7,014 nt of DNA from Anaerofilum faecale (GCA_019114265.1 DXFV01000038.1:1-7014), one strand, 5' to 3'; shown: positions 1-6,076, counted from the stretch's first letter. Notes: generated from the sequence alone by a model not told the origin. Made by a program: numbers and translations.

Positions 1-299
1 AAGGTGCCCTTGTCGTTGCCGGTCCAGGTGCCGGTGTTCACCGCATCCTCGTACACGGCCCGGGGAGCAGCTGCGGGAGCTTCTTCCTCCGCCGCCGGAG
101 TTTCCTGTGCCGGGGCGGCCGGTTCTTCTTCGGGCGCTGCGGTGCTCTCGGGCACAGGCGTTTCGACAGGCTGGCTTTCGCCGGCTGCCGCGGAATCGGC
201 GGGCTGCTCGGCGGCATACACCACCGGCTGCGCCACAGACACCAGCATGGCCGTTGCCACAGACAGGCTGAGCAATCGCCGTTTCATGTCCAGATTCAT
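1..299 (-). CDS. Secreted Ala/Pro/Glu-rich protein, N-terminal part (runs off left edge)
   Basis: Ninety-nine codons are visible from an ATG at 299. A GAAAGGAAGG Shine-Dalgarno (311-320) lies 11 nt upstream; a second in-frame ATG at codon 5 is an alternative start. Residues 1-30 form a signal peptide: positively charged start (MNLDMKRR), hydrophobic core (about 9-27), and a likely cleavage after VVYA or VVYAA at residue 29/30. There is no lipobox cysteine, so it is probably a Sec-secreted protein rather than a lipoprotein. Residues 31-80 are a low-complexity linker rich in Ala, Pro and Glu, typical of a flexible spacer in cell-surface proteins. From residue 81 a more ordinary sequence begins (AVYEDAVNTGTWTGNDKGT), probably the start of a folded domain outside the window. 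Its function cannot be assigned. It is separated from the sugar operon by a terminator and has its own promoter region, so it is an independent transcription unit. Confidence 0.85.
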   Translation of the reverse strand, partial: MNLDMKRRLLSLSVATAMLVSVAQPVVYAAEQPADSAAAGESQPVETPVPESTAAPEEEPAAPAQETPAAEEEAPAAAPRAVYEDAVNTGTWTGNDKGT

Positions 300-374
300 G
301 ACGTTCGGATCCTTCCTTTCTGTTTTGTGCACGGCGGGGTTGGTATGCGCTTTGCCGTGCCCTCTTTGCGATAC

Positions 375-403
375 ATTATAACGCACTTGGCGAATGTACG
401 CTT
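375..403 (-). promoter_or_regulatory. Putative promoter of the secreted-protein gene
   Basis: On the minus strand a perfect TATAAT -10 box occupies 375-380, giving a 5' UTR of about 70 nt before the ATG at 299. At 17-bp spacing the -35 position (398-403) reads AAGCGT, a poor match to TTGACA, which suggests dependence on an activator. One copy of the 15-bp direct repeat (402-416) abuts this -35 position. The -10 is read directly; its activity is inferred. Confidence 0.45.
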
Positions 404-447
404 GCATAATTCGGAAGATTGAATAGAATCATTTTCAAAATTCGGAA
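402..447 (-). repeat. 15-bp direct repeat pair, candidate operator
   Basis: The motif TTnCAnAATTCGGAA (plus-strand reading) occurs at 402-416 and 433-447, with 13 of 15 positions identical and a centre-to-centre distance of 31 bp, close to three helical turns. Both copies lie directly upstream of the TATAAT box at 375-380, roughly at -41 and -72 relative to the expected transcription start. The same face of the helix, direct orientation and position at a weak -35 fit a dimeric activator or response regulator. The regulator is unknown. Confidence 0.4.
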
Positions 448-510
448 ATTCTTGCACATATTTTCCTGTTTTGCTCCCCGTTTCTCTGTTTATGTATCCT
501 GCCTGCAAAC

Positions 511-547
511 AGAAAATCCCCCGCCGCAGGGCAAAGCCCGCAGCGGG
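511..547 (-). terminator. Rho-independent terminator of the xylB-talC operon
   Basis: A GC-rich hairpin lies at 520-547: CCCGC pairs with GCGGG, then a mismatch, GC with GC, a bulged A, and GGGC with GCCC around an AAA loop. On the minus strand it is followed by GGATTTTCTGTTT, a short U-rich tract. It lies 45 nt past the stop of the transaldolase gene, so it should end the operon transcript. The plus-strand side has no T-run of note, so it works mainly in the minus direction. Confidence 0.75.
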
Positions 548-592
548 AGATCTTTCGGTTCGTGTTTCGTTTGCCGTGCTGTCCGGAGGGCA

Positions 593-1252
593 TCACGCCC
601 CGAACACCTTTACATAGTCCGCGCGGAACTTCTCGATGCCCGCGTCGGTGAGGGGATGTTTTGTCATCTGCTCGATCACCTTATAGGGCACGGTGGCGAT
701 GTCGGCGCCGGCCAGCGCGCAGTCGGTGACATGGATGGGATTGCGCACGCTGGCAGCGATGATTTTGCAGTTGAGCTCGGGGTAGTTGGCAAAAATGGCG
801 GCGATGGTGCGGATGAGGTCGATGCCCGGCTGGCTGATGTCGTCCAGACGGCCCAGGAAGGGCGACACATACGCCGCTCCTGCCCGCGCCGCCAGCAGCG
901 CCTGGTTGGCCGAGAAGATCAGGGTGCAGTTGGTGGGGATGCCCTCGGCGGAGAGCACCTTGATGGCCTTGAGGCCCTCGGCGGTCATCGGGATCTTCAC
1001 CACCATGCGGGCCGGGTCCAGCGTGTGGATGGCGCGGCCCTCCTCGATCATGCCGGCGGCGTCGGTGGTGGTGGCCTTCACCTCGCCCGAGATGGGGCCG
1101 TCCACGATGGAGGCGATCTCGGCCAGGGTCTCGGCGTAGTCGCGGCCCTCCTTGGCGATCAGGCTGGGATTGGTGGTGACGCCCGCGATCACACCCATGT
1201 CATTGGCCGCGCGGATCTCGTCTACATTCGCTGTGTCGATGAAAAATTGCAT
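593..1252 (-). CDS. talC: Small transaldolase (TalC/FSA family)
   Basis: 219 aa, matching the 210-220 aa of the short single-domain transaldolase/fructose-6-phosphate aldolase family, a class I aldolase TIM barrel in the cytoplasm. Family hallmarks are the N-terminal FIDTANVDEI, the GVTTNPSLIAKEG motif (24-36), and the Schiff-base lysine K86 in VVKIPMT. Aligned by eye to E. coli FsaA, its Gln59 is replaced by Glu57 (SGEVKATT) and its Tyr131 by Phe132 (YVSPF). These are the residues seen in true transaldolases, so transfer of dihydroxyacetone units between pentose phosphate pathway sugar phosphates (EC 2.2.1.2) is more likely than direct aldolase action. The start at 1252 has a GGGGGAGAGG ribosome binding site just upstream. 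It is the last gene of the operon, 27 nt after the isomerase and before a terminator. In this position it would feed kinase-made pentose phosphates into glycolysis. The family is near certain; the exact specificity is inferred. Confidence 0.93.
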   Translation of the reverse strand: MQFFIDTANVDEIRAANDMGVIAGVTTNPSLIAKEGRDYAETLAEIASIVDGPISGEVKATTTDAAGMIEEGRAIHTLDPARMVVKIPMTAEGLKAIKVLSAEGIPTNCTLIFSANQALLAARAGAAYVSPFLGRLDDISQPGIDLIRTIAAIFANYPELNCKIIAASVRNPIHVTDCALAGADIATVPYKVIEQMTKHPLTDAGIEKFRADYVKVFGA

Positions 1253-1279
1253 ATCCTCTCCCCCTTTTCCCTGTGTGCG

Positions 1280-2755
1280 TTATGCGAACGGATTCTCGTC
1301 CGGATAGGGCAGATGTTTGGGCCGGTTGTAGGAAACATCGGCCACGCCCAGATATTTGAACACCTCGAACAGCGCCTTGCCGTGATGGCCGAACGCCACC
1401 GCGCCGTGATGCGGGAACCGCTTGGCGATCAGCACATGGCGGTAGAAGCGGTCCATCTCCGGGATGGCGAAGGCGCCGATGGAGCCAAAGCTCTCGCAGT
1501 CCACGTCCAGCACCTGGCCCTGTGCAATGTAGGCTTTCAGCTGCGTATCGGCGGTGGACTGCAGCCGGAAGAAGGTGATGTCGCCGGGCTTGAGATTGCC
1601 CTCCATCGTGCCGCGGGTGATGTCCGGCTCGGGCAGCTCGGGCTCCAGATCGCGCTTCATGATGAGCTGGTAGCCCATGTGGGGGTCCTTCAGCAGTTCA
1701 CAGCTGGTGTTGCCGCAGTGGAAGCCCATGAAGGTCTCCGGCAGGCGGACGTCGTATTTTCCCCGGATGGACTTGTCGTAAATGGAGGCGGGAACGGTGT
1801 TGTTGATGTCCAGCAGGGTGACGGCGCTGCCCGACACACAGGTGCCGATATACTCACTGAGCGCGCCGTAGATGTCCACCTCACAGGCCACCGGGATGCC
1901 GCGGGCAGCCAAACGGCTGTTGACATAGCAGGGCACGAACTTGAATTCGGTCTGGAAGGCGGGCCAGCACTTGTTGGCAAAGGCCACATACTGCCGGGCG
2001 CCCCTGTGCGCCTCGGCCCAGTCCTCCAGCGTCAGCTCGTACTGCGCCAGACGGGACAGGATGCCGGCGTATTTGTTGTTGGGGCCCAGCTCGGCGGTCA
2101 TCTCGGCCACCTTGGCGGGGATGCGCTCGTCACCGGCGTGCTTGTTGTAGGCGACCAGCAGATCCAGCTCGCTGTTCTCCTCCACCGCCACGCCCAGATC
2201 GTACAGAGCCTTGATGGGGGCGTTGCAGGCGAGGAAGTCGTCGGGGCGGGGGCCGAAAGCGATGATCTTGAGCCCTTTCAGCCCCAGAACAGCCCGGGCG
2301 ATGGGCACGAATTCGTGGATGCGGCCGGCCAGATCGGCGGCGGTGCCGACGGGAGATTCGGGGATATACGCCTTTGCGCCGCGCAGGCCCAGGTTATACG
2401 AACAGTTCAGCAGGCCGCAGTAGGCGTCGCCGCGCCCGTCGTGCAGGTCGCCGTCGCCCTCGGCGGCCGCCACATACATGATGGGGCCATCGAACCAGTC
2501 GGAGAGGAGCGTCTCGGGCGTTTCCGGGCCGAAGTTGCCCAGATACACCACCAGCGCGTTGACGCCGACCGCTCTCACATCCTCCACGGCCTTTTTGGCG
2601 TCCAGCTCGTTCTCAACGACGACCGGGCACTCGTACAGCCCCTCGCCATAGGCGGCGCAGACAGCGGCGCGGCGGCGGGCCGACAGGGCGGCCGGGAAAC
2701 AGGAACGGGACACCGCGATGATGCCCGGACGGACGGTGGGAATATTTGCAAACAT
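1280..2755 (-). CDS. L-fucose/L-arabinose isomerase-family sugar isomerase, substrate unknown
   Basis: 491 aa from the ATG at 2755, preceded by AAGGAGG 10 nt upstream. An in-frame ATG at 2833 would overlap the preceding gene's stop and lacks such a site. The protein resembles the FucI-type, metal-dependent aldose-ketose isomerases, with an N-terminal alpha/beta region (VVVYLGNFGPETP near 69-80) and a C-terminal fucose-isomerase-like domain (GNLKPGDITFFRLQSTAD, 386-403). E. coli FucI binds manganese with Glu337, Asp361 and His528. Here E292 (CEVDIYG) and D316 (LLDINNT) have the same 24-residue spacing, and the His cluster HHGAVAFGHH (449-458) can supply the third ligand. It is about 100 residues shorter than E. 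coli FucI. It should convert an aldose to the ketose used by the neighbouring kinase. FucI enzymes classically take L-fucose or D-arabinose, but the XylB-type kinase leaves the substrate open. It is the third gene of the operon, 74 nt after the DUF4867 gene. Confidence 0.88.
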   Translation of the reverse strand: MFANIPTVRPGIIAVSRSCFPAALSARRRAAVCAAYGEGLYECPVVVENELDAKKAVEDVRAVGVNALVVYLGNFGPETPETLLSDWFDGPIMYVAAAEGDGDLHDGRGDAYCGLLNCSYNLGLRGAKAYIPESPVGTAADLAGRIHEFVPIARAVLGLKGLKIIAFGPRPDDFLACNAPIKALYDLGVAVEENSELDLLVAYNKHAGDERIPAKVAEMTAELGPNNKYAGILSRLAQYELTLEDWAEAHRGARQYVAFANKCWPAFQTEFKFVPCYVNSRLAARGIPVACEVDIYGALSEYIGTCVSGSAVTLLDINNTVPASIYDKSIRGKYDVRLPETFMGFHCGNTSCELLKDPHMGYQLIMKRDLEPELPEPDITRGTMEGNLKPGDITFFRLQSTADTQLKAYIAQGQVLDVDCESFGSIGAFAIPEMDRFYRHVLIAKRFPHHGAVAFGHHGKALFEVFKYLGVADVSYNRPKHLPYPDENPFA

Positions 2756-2785
2756 AGGTTCATCCTCCTTGAAAATTTCTTTGCG

Positions 2786-2801
2786 GCGGGCTGTATCCCG
2801 C
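2786..2801 (-). other. Small intercistronic hairpin before the isomerase gene
   Basis: GCGGG pairs with CCCGC around a six-nucleotide loop, in the 74-nt gap between the DUF4867 gene and the isomerase gene. This is the largest gap inside the operon, and the hairpin ends about 17 nt before the isomerase Shine-Dalgarno. There is no T-run directly after it, so it is not a convincing terminator. It could be a processing or stability element that sets relative expression, or chance in GC-rich DNA. Confidence 0.3.
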
Positions 2802-2829
2802 TTTGGTTTACAAAAGCCGGCGGCGGCGT

Positions 2830-3459
2830 TCACTGTGCGATGTCGATGTTCTCCCCCGCAAGGCCGATGTATGCGCCTGCGGCGGCTTCATCGGAGGCCG
2901 GATGCGCCAGCAGCCATTTGTTTTTCGCCCACAGCAGACGATCCTCCTCTGTGACCGGGGGAACGGCGGGCTTTTCGGTGTTTGTCCCGGCCGACAGCGC
3001 CACCAGCACGCGGAACCCCTTGGCCGGGTCGGTGTGGCAGGGAGCGTAGTGCAGGGTGGTGGCGTACACCTCCACCAGCACTCCCGCCGGAACGCGGAAC
3101 GCCTTCACCTTCGCGGTGTCGAGGAGGCCGTTTTCGATCTCCTCCTGCCGGGCCAGCAGCAGGATAAACTCCTCCGTGCCCAGATTGAACTCGCTGTCGC
3201 GGTGGTATTCCAGACAGTTCAGCTTTGTGTTGTGCCCGTTGCACCATCCCAGCTGCACCGGCATACCGCCGTACAGATGGTCCTGCGCCTGCTGTGCAAA
3301 GGGCAGCGACTGCAGGCTCTCGTCCTGCGGGACATACTCCACACCGGTCTCCGGCTGCGGCGTTTTTTGCAGGGCGTCCAGCAGAGCCGCGGTGTCCAGC
3401 CCGGCTGCCACACGGCCGTAGGGGGCGAACTCTTTTTCGTATACGGAATAGATTTTCAT
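2830..3459 (-). CDS. DUF4867-type cupin-like protein of a sugar operon
   Basis: 209 aa from the ATG at 3459 (MKIYSVYEKEF), with AAAAGGAG 10 nt upstream that overlaps the xylB stop codon. An upstream in-frame ATG at 3534 lies inside xylB and is rejected. I recognise it from memory as the DUF4867 kind of protein found beside sugar isomerases and kinases in clostridia. No reaction is known to me. There is no signal peptide or membrane segment, so it is cytoplasmic. The centre looks like a cupin barrel. Residues 72-103 (WCNGHNTKLNCLEYH, then DSEFNLGTEEFILLLA) resemble cupin motif 1, with possible metal ligands E84, H86 and E89 or E96. Residues 123-138 (VPAGVLVEVYATTLHY) resemble motif 2, with H137. 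The last 50 residues are more polar (LLWAKNKWLLAHPASDEA). The 16-nt gap from xylB implies translational coupling. Sugar epimerase, mutarotase or isomerase activity is a guess from fold and context. Confidence 0.78.
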   Translation of the reverse strand: MKIYSVYEKEFAPYGRVAAGLDTAALLDALQKTPQPETGVEYVPQDESLQSLPFAQQAQDHLYGGMPVQLGWCNGHNTKLNCLEYHRDSEFNLGTEEFILLLARQEEIENGLLDTAKVKAFRVPAGVLVEVYATTLHYAPCHTDPAKGFRVLVALSAGTNTEKPAVPPVTEEDRLLWAKNKWLLAHPASDEAAAGAYIGLAGENIDIAQ

Positions 3460-3475
3460 CGTTTTCACGCTCCTT

Positions 3476-4951
3476 TTACAAAAGCTGCGGGAACAGCTCC
3501 CGGCAGGCGGGATAGATCTTTCTGAACTGCGCATACCGCTCGTTGTACAGGGCGGTGAGCTGTGCGTCCGGCTCCACCGTGGCTCTCACCCGCACCAGCG
3601 CTTCGGCGGCCTCGCCCACGCTCGCAAACCGCCCGCATGCCACCATGGCCAGCATCGCCGCGCCGTAGCCCGGCCCCTGTTCGGTGGCCACCGTGTCCAG
3701 CGGGATCCCCAGCACATTGGCCAGGATCGTTTTCCACAGCGCCGACCGGCTGCCGCCGCCGCAGATATTGGAGCGCGGGATGGAAATGCCAAGGCTCTTT
3801 GCCACCTCGAACGAATCCCGGATGGCAAACGCCACACCCTCCAGCATAGCCTGGGTCATGTCGGCGCGGGTGGTGTCCATCGTCATGCCGATGAACATGC
3901 CGCGGGCGTTGGTGTCGTTGATGGGGCTGCGCTCCCCCATCAGGTAGGGGAGAAAATAGACGTGGTTATGGCCCAGACGGTCGGGGGTGATTTTGTCTTC
4001 CTCGCCCTTGTAATCGCCGGTGCCGATGATGCTGTTCTGCCACCAGCTGTTGCAGGACGCCGCCGACAGCATGCATCCCATCAGATGCCATCCACCGTCC
4101 GCGTGCGCGAAGGCGTGGAGCGCGTTGTTGGGGTCTACCCCGAATTTCGAGGAAGAGATGAAGATGGTGCCCGAGGTGCCCAGGCTGATATTGCAGTGGC
4201 CGTCCCCCACCGTACCGGTGCCCACGGCGGCGGCGGCGTTGTCGCCCGCACCGGCGCAGACCACCACCCCTTCGGGCAGGCCCAGCCGGGCGGCGACGGG
4301 CGGCAGAAGCGTCCCCACCGGCTGCCAGCTCTCGAACAGGCGTGGCAGCTGGCGCTGTGAAAGGCCGCATTCTTCCAGCATCTCGGCGCTCCAGCAGCGG
4401 TGTTTCACATCCAGCAGCAGCATGCCGGAGGCGTCGGAGCAATCGGTGGCATGCACGCCGGTGAGTTTATATACAAGGTAGTCCTTGGGCAGCATGATCT
4501 TTGCGATGCGGCCGAACAGCTCCGGCTCGTGTTTGCGCATCCACAGCAGCTTCGGCGCGGTGAAGCCCGCAAAGGCGATGTTGGCGGTGCGGGCGCTGAG
4601 CACCTCTTTGCCCACCGTGCCGTTCAGATATTCCACCTCGGCGGCGGTGCGGCCATCGTTCCACAGAATGGCCGGGCGGAGCACCTCGTCGTTTTCGTCC
4701 AGCGCCACCAGACCGTGCATCTGGCCGCCTGCGCCGATGCCCGCCACCTGCGCCGGGTCGAAGCCCTGCAAAAGCGCCGGGATTCCGGACAGACAGGCGT
4801 TCCACCAGCCGGCCGGGTCCTGTTCGCTCCAGCCCGGGCGCGGGAAAGACAGCGGATATTCTCTTGTCACCGTGTTCAGAACGGCCCCTGTTTCGTCCAC
4901 CAGCAGAAACTTGCAGGCGGAGGTTCCCAGGTCAACGCCGATATACAGCAT
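3476..4951 (-). CDS. xylB: Xylulokinase, FGGY carbohydrate kinase family
   Basis: 491 aa, close to E. coli XylB (484 aa). It phosphorylates a ketopentose, normally D-xylulose to D-xylulose 5-phosphate with ATP, in the cytoplasm. Visible motifs, in order: the phosphate-binding YIGVDLGTSACKF with the conserved Asp D7; the xylulokinase-type GGQMHGLVAL (75-84), whose Met78 and His79 match sugar-contacting residues of E. coli XylB; the first FGGY signature near MLPKDYLVYKLTG (153-165); the catalytic-base Asp D237 in GAGDNAAAAVG (234-244); an ATP-binding ISLGTSGTIF (255-264); and the second FGGY signature GGGSRSALWKTILANVLG (398-415). The start at 4951 is chosen because AAAGGAG lies 8 nt upstream and the MLYIGVDLGT start matches the family; the open frame upstream to 5143 is non-coding promoter DNA. 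It is the first gene of the operon, followed after 16 nt by the DUF4867 gene. Confidence 0.94.
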   Translation of the reverse strand: MLYIGVDLGTSACKFLLVDETGAVLNTVTREYPLSFPRPGWSEQDPAGWWNACLSGIPALLQGFDPAQVAGIGAGGQMHGLVALDENDEVLRPAILWNDGRTAAEVEYLNGTVGKEVLSARTANIAFAGFTAPKLLWMRKHEPELFGRIAKIMLPKDYLVYKLTGVHATDCSDASGMLLLDVKHRCWSAEMLEECGLSQRQLPRLFESWQPVGTLLPPVAARLGLPEGVVVCAGAGDNAAAAVGTGTVGDGHCNISLGTSGTIFISSSKFGVDPNNALHAFAHADGGWHLMGCMLSAASCNSWWQNSIIGTGDYKGEEDKITPDRLGHNHVYFLPYLMGERSPINDTNARGMFIGMTMDTTRADMTQAMLEGVAFAIRDSFEVAKSLGISIPRSNICGGGSRSALWKTILANVLGIPLDTVATEQGPGYGAAMLAMVACGRFASVGEAAEALVRVRATVEPDAQLTALYNERYAQFRKIYPACRELFPQLL

Positions 4952-4958
4952 ATTCGTC

Positions 4959-4971
4959 ACTCCTTTGGAGT
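4959..4971 (-). promoter_or_regulatory. Hairpin covering the xylB Shine-Dalgarno
   Basis: In the transcript, ACUCC pairs with GGAGU around an AAA loop, and the GGAG of the xylB ribosome binding site is the 3' arm. The 5' UTR from the proposed promoter is only about 27 nt, so this hairpin would make up much of it. It may damp translation of the first gene. On the opposite strand the same hairpin is followed by six Ts, but no plus-strand gene needs a terminator here. Confidence 0.35.
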
Positions 4972-4984
4972 TTTTTCTGCTTTC

Positions 4985-5015
4985 AGTATACTCCCCCTCC
5001 GCCTGCGCCGCTTTG
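4985..5015 (-). promoter_or_regulatory. Putative activator-dependent promoter of the xylB operon
   Basis: On the minus strand a TATACT -10 box lies at 4985-4990, placing the start about 27 nt before the xylB ATG. At 17-bp spacing the -35 position (5008-5013) reads AAGCGG, which does not resemble TTGACA. That position falls inside a 9-bp motif (CAAAGCGGC, 5007-5015) repeated 70 bp upstream. A good -10, no -35 and a repeated motif over the -35 fit a promoter activated by the adjacent AraC-family regulator. The sequence match is direct; the regulation is inferred. Confidence 0.5.
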
Positions 5016-5085
5016 CCGATGCTTCGACTGTCATCCGACAAAGTTACGATTTGCGCACTTTCAGCGGATTGCACAGGCCGCTTTG
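5007..5085 (-). repeat. Repeated motifs upstream of xylB, candidate AraC-regulator operators
   Basis: An exact 9-bp direct repeat, CAAAGCGGC on the minus strand, lies at 5007-5015 and 5077-5085. The proximal copy covers the -35 position. Between them is an interrupted inverted repeat TGTC-4-GACA (5029-5040). The distal copy is part of a 14-bp perfect palindrome CTTTGTGCACAAAG (5081-5094). The arrangement of one site at -35 and one upstream is common for AraC-type activators. Which of these, if any, is bound cannot be told from one sequence. Confidence 0.4.
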
Positions 5086-5093
5086 TGCACAAA

Positions 5094-5134
5094 GACAAAA
5101 GGCCCCGCCGGACATGCCGACAGAGCCTTTTGTC
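5094..5134 (-). terminator. Rho-independent terminator after the AraC-family gene
   Basis: A perfect 10-bp stem, GACAAAAGGC pairing with GCCTTTTGTC, encloses a 21-nt GC-rich loop region that can fold further. On the minus strand the 3' arm supplies the T-run (CCTTTTGTCTTTG). It begins 9 nt past the regulator's stop codon, so it separates the regulator transcript from the xylB operon. The A/T-flanked stem could also act on the plus strand. Confidence 0.75.
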
Positions 5135-5143
5135 AAGATTCAT

Positions 5144-6076
5144 TTACAGTTTTTCAAGCAGGGCCAGACTTTTTTCCCGCGAATAGAAGCGCTCCATCGA
5201 GTGGATGCTGTGGTGCAGATGGGTATGCTGCTGGGCGGGAGGCTGCGCGCGGCGGCAGTATTCCTCCGGCGTGATGCCCAAACGCTGGCGAAAGGCACGG
5301 GAAAAATAACGGTAGTCCGAGAATCCTGCTGCAAAGCAGACGTCGGTCATGCGGGTGCTGCCGGCGTCGATCAGCTTGCAGGCACAGTGGAACCGCACCG
5401 TGTCCACATACTGCTGAAAGCTCTGGTCCAGGCACTGGCGCACAAAATAGGACATGTGGTTCATCGTGCACCCCTCGGAGCTGGCGAAGTCCGCCAGGCG
5501 GATGGGATGCATATAGTTTTTGTCCACAAATTCCAGCAGCCGTGCCAGACGGGCGCTGCGCTTTTCGGCCTGCGCGGCTTCCTCCGCGCTCAGCACACGG
5601 CATGGCATATGCGAAAACAGACTGTGCCACAAAAGGCACACCTGTCCGGCACAATAGAGCTGATAAAACGGCGGCTGCTCTAGATACGCCCGGGCCGCTT
5701 CCCGCATCGTCTGCTGAAACGCGGGATACTCCTCTGCCAGATATTCGTGCACCGACAGTCCGTCCAGACGGGTGCGCCCGGCAGCCGGAAAAAACCGTTC
5801 CAGCACCCGCGGCGACACCTGCATGCACAAAAAGGTGCAGCCGTCCGGTTCGCCGTGCAGCTCGTGCGGCTGCTGCGGCGCCAGCACCGCCATCTCTCCC
5901 GGCGCGATTGCATATTGTGTGCCGCCGGTGCGGATGGAGAGCGTCCCCTCACTCACCCACACCAGCTCCCACTCGGAATGGGAATGCGGTGTGCGGTAGG
6001 TGAGCGTATCAAAAAAGATCGTGATGCCGTCGATCTGCGGATGCTGGATGATCTCGTATTCCCTCACAGAGGCCAC
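5144..6076 (-). CDS. AraC-family transcriptional regulator with N-terminal cupin domain
   Basis: 310 aa from a GTG at 6076. I chose this start because GGGGGAGAGG sits about 3-8 nt upstream. A GTG at 6067 is the alternative, while ATGs further upstream fall within or before a terminator hairpin. Residues 25-75 are a cupin-like sugar-sensing domain (TPHSHSEWELVWVSEGTLS, then a YAIAPGEMAVLAPQQPHEL strand pair) with HSHSEWE as the typical effector-pocket motif. Residues about 177-275 are the two-helix-turn-helix AraC/XylS DNA-binding domain. The first HTH is around IRLADFASSEGCTMNHMSYF (192-211). The second, conserved one is MTDVCFAAGFSDYRYFSRAF (243-262), followed by GITPEEYCR. A His-rich tail (QQHTHLHHSIHS) follows. 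It lies directly upstream of, and reads in the same direction as, the xylB operon, but is separated by its own terminator. It probably activates the operon in response to the sugar; the ligand is unknown. Confidence 0.92.
   Translation of the reverse strand: MASVREYEIIQHPQIDGITIFFDTLTYRTPHSHSEWELVWVSEGTLSIRTGGTQYAIAPGEMAVLAPQQPHELHGEPDGCTFLCMQVSPRVLERFFPAAGRTRLDGLSVHEYLAEEYPAFQQTMREAARAYLEQPPFYQLYCAGQVCLLWHSLFSHMPCRVLSAEEAAQAEKRSARLARLLEFVDKNYMHPIRLADFASSEGCTMNHMSYFVRQCLDQSFQQYVDTVRFHCACKLIDAGSTRMTDVCFAAGFSDYRYFSRAFRQRLGITPEEYCRRAQPPAQQHTHLHHSIHSMERFYSREKSLALLEKL

Noticed and set aside
419..3049. Plus-strand open frame of 876 codons spanning the transaldolase and isomerase genes
   Set aside because: It is antisense to well-recognised genes, has no ribosome binding site, and its His/Gly/Val/Ala-rich low-information sequence is what the complementary strand of GC-rich codons produces.
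1280..4951. Sulfoquinovose transaldolase (sulfo-TAL) pathway
   Set aside because: An isomerase plus transaldolase pairing recalls it, but a xylulokinase is present and no sulfoquinovosidase or sulfolactaldehyde enzyme is seen, so a pentose-type pathway fits better.
4981..5094. CcpA catabolite-repression (cre) site in the xylB regulatory region
   Set aside because: The best stretch, TGAAAGTGCGCAAA on the minus strand, fails several fixed positions of the cre consensus.
4952..5143. N-terminal extension of xylB by 64 codons
   Set aside because: The extension lacks a ribosome binding site, covers the terminator and promoter elements, and xylulokinases start at the YIGVDLGTS motif, as here from 4951.
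4400..5683. Plus-strand open frame of 427 codons across xylB, the intergenic region and the regulator gene
   Set aside because: It runs antisense to conserved xylulokinase and AraC domains and through a terminator and promoter region; its composition is typical of a shadow frame.
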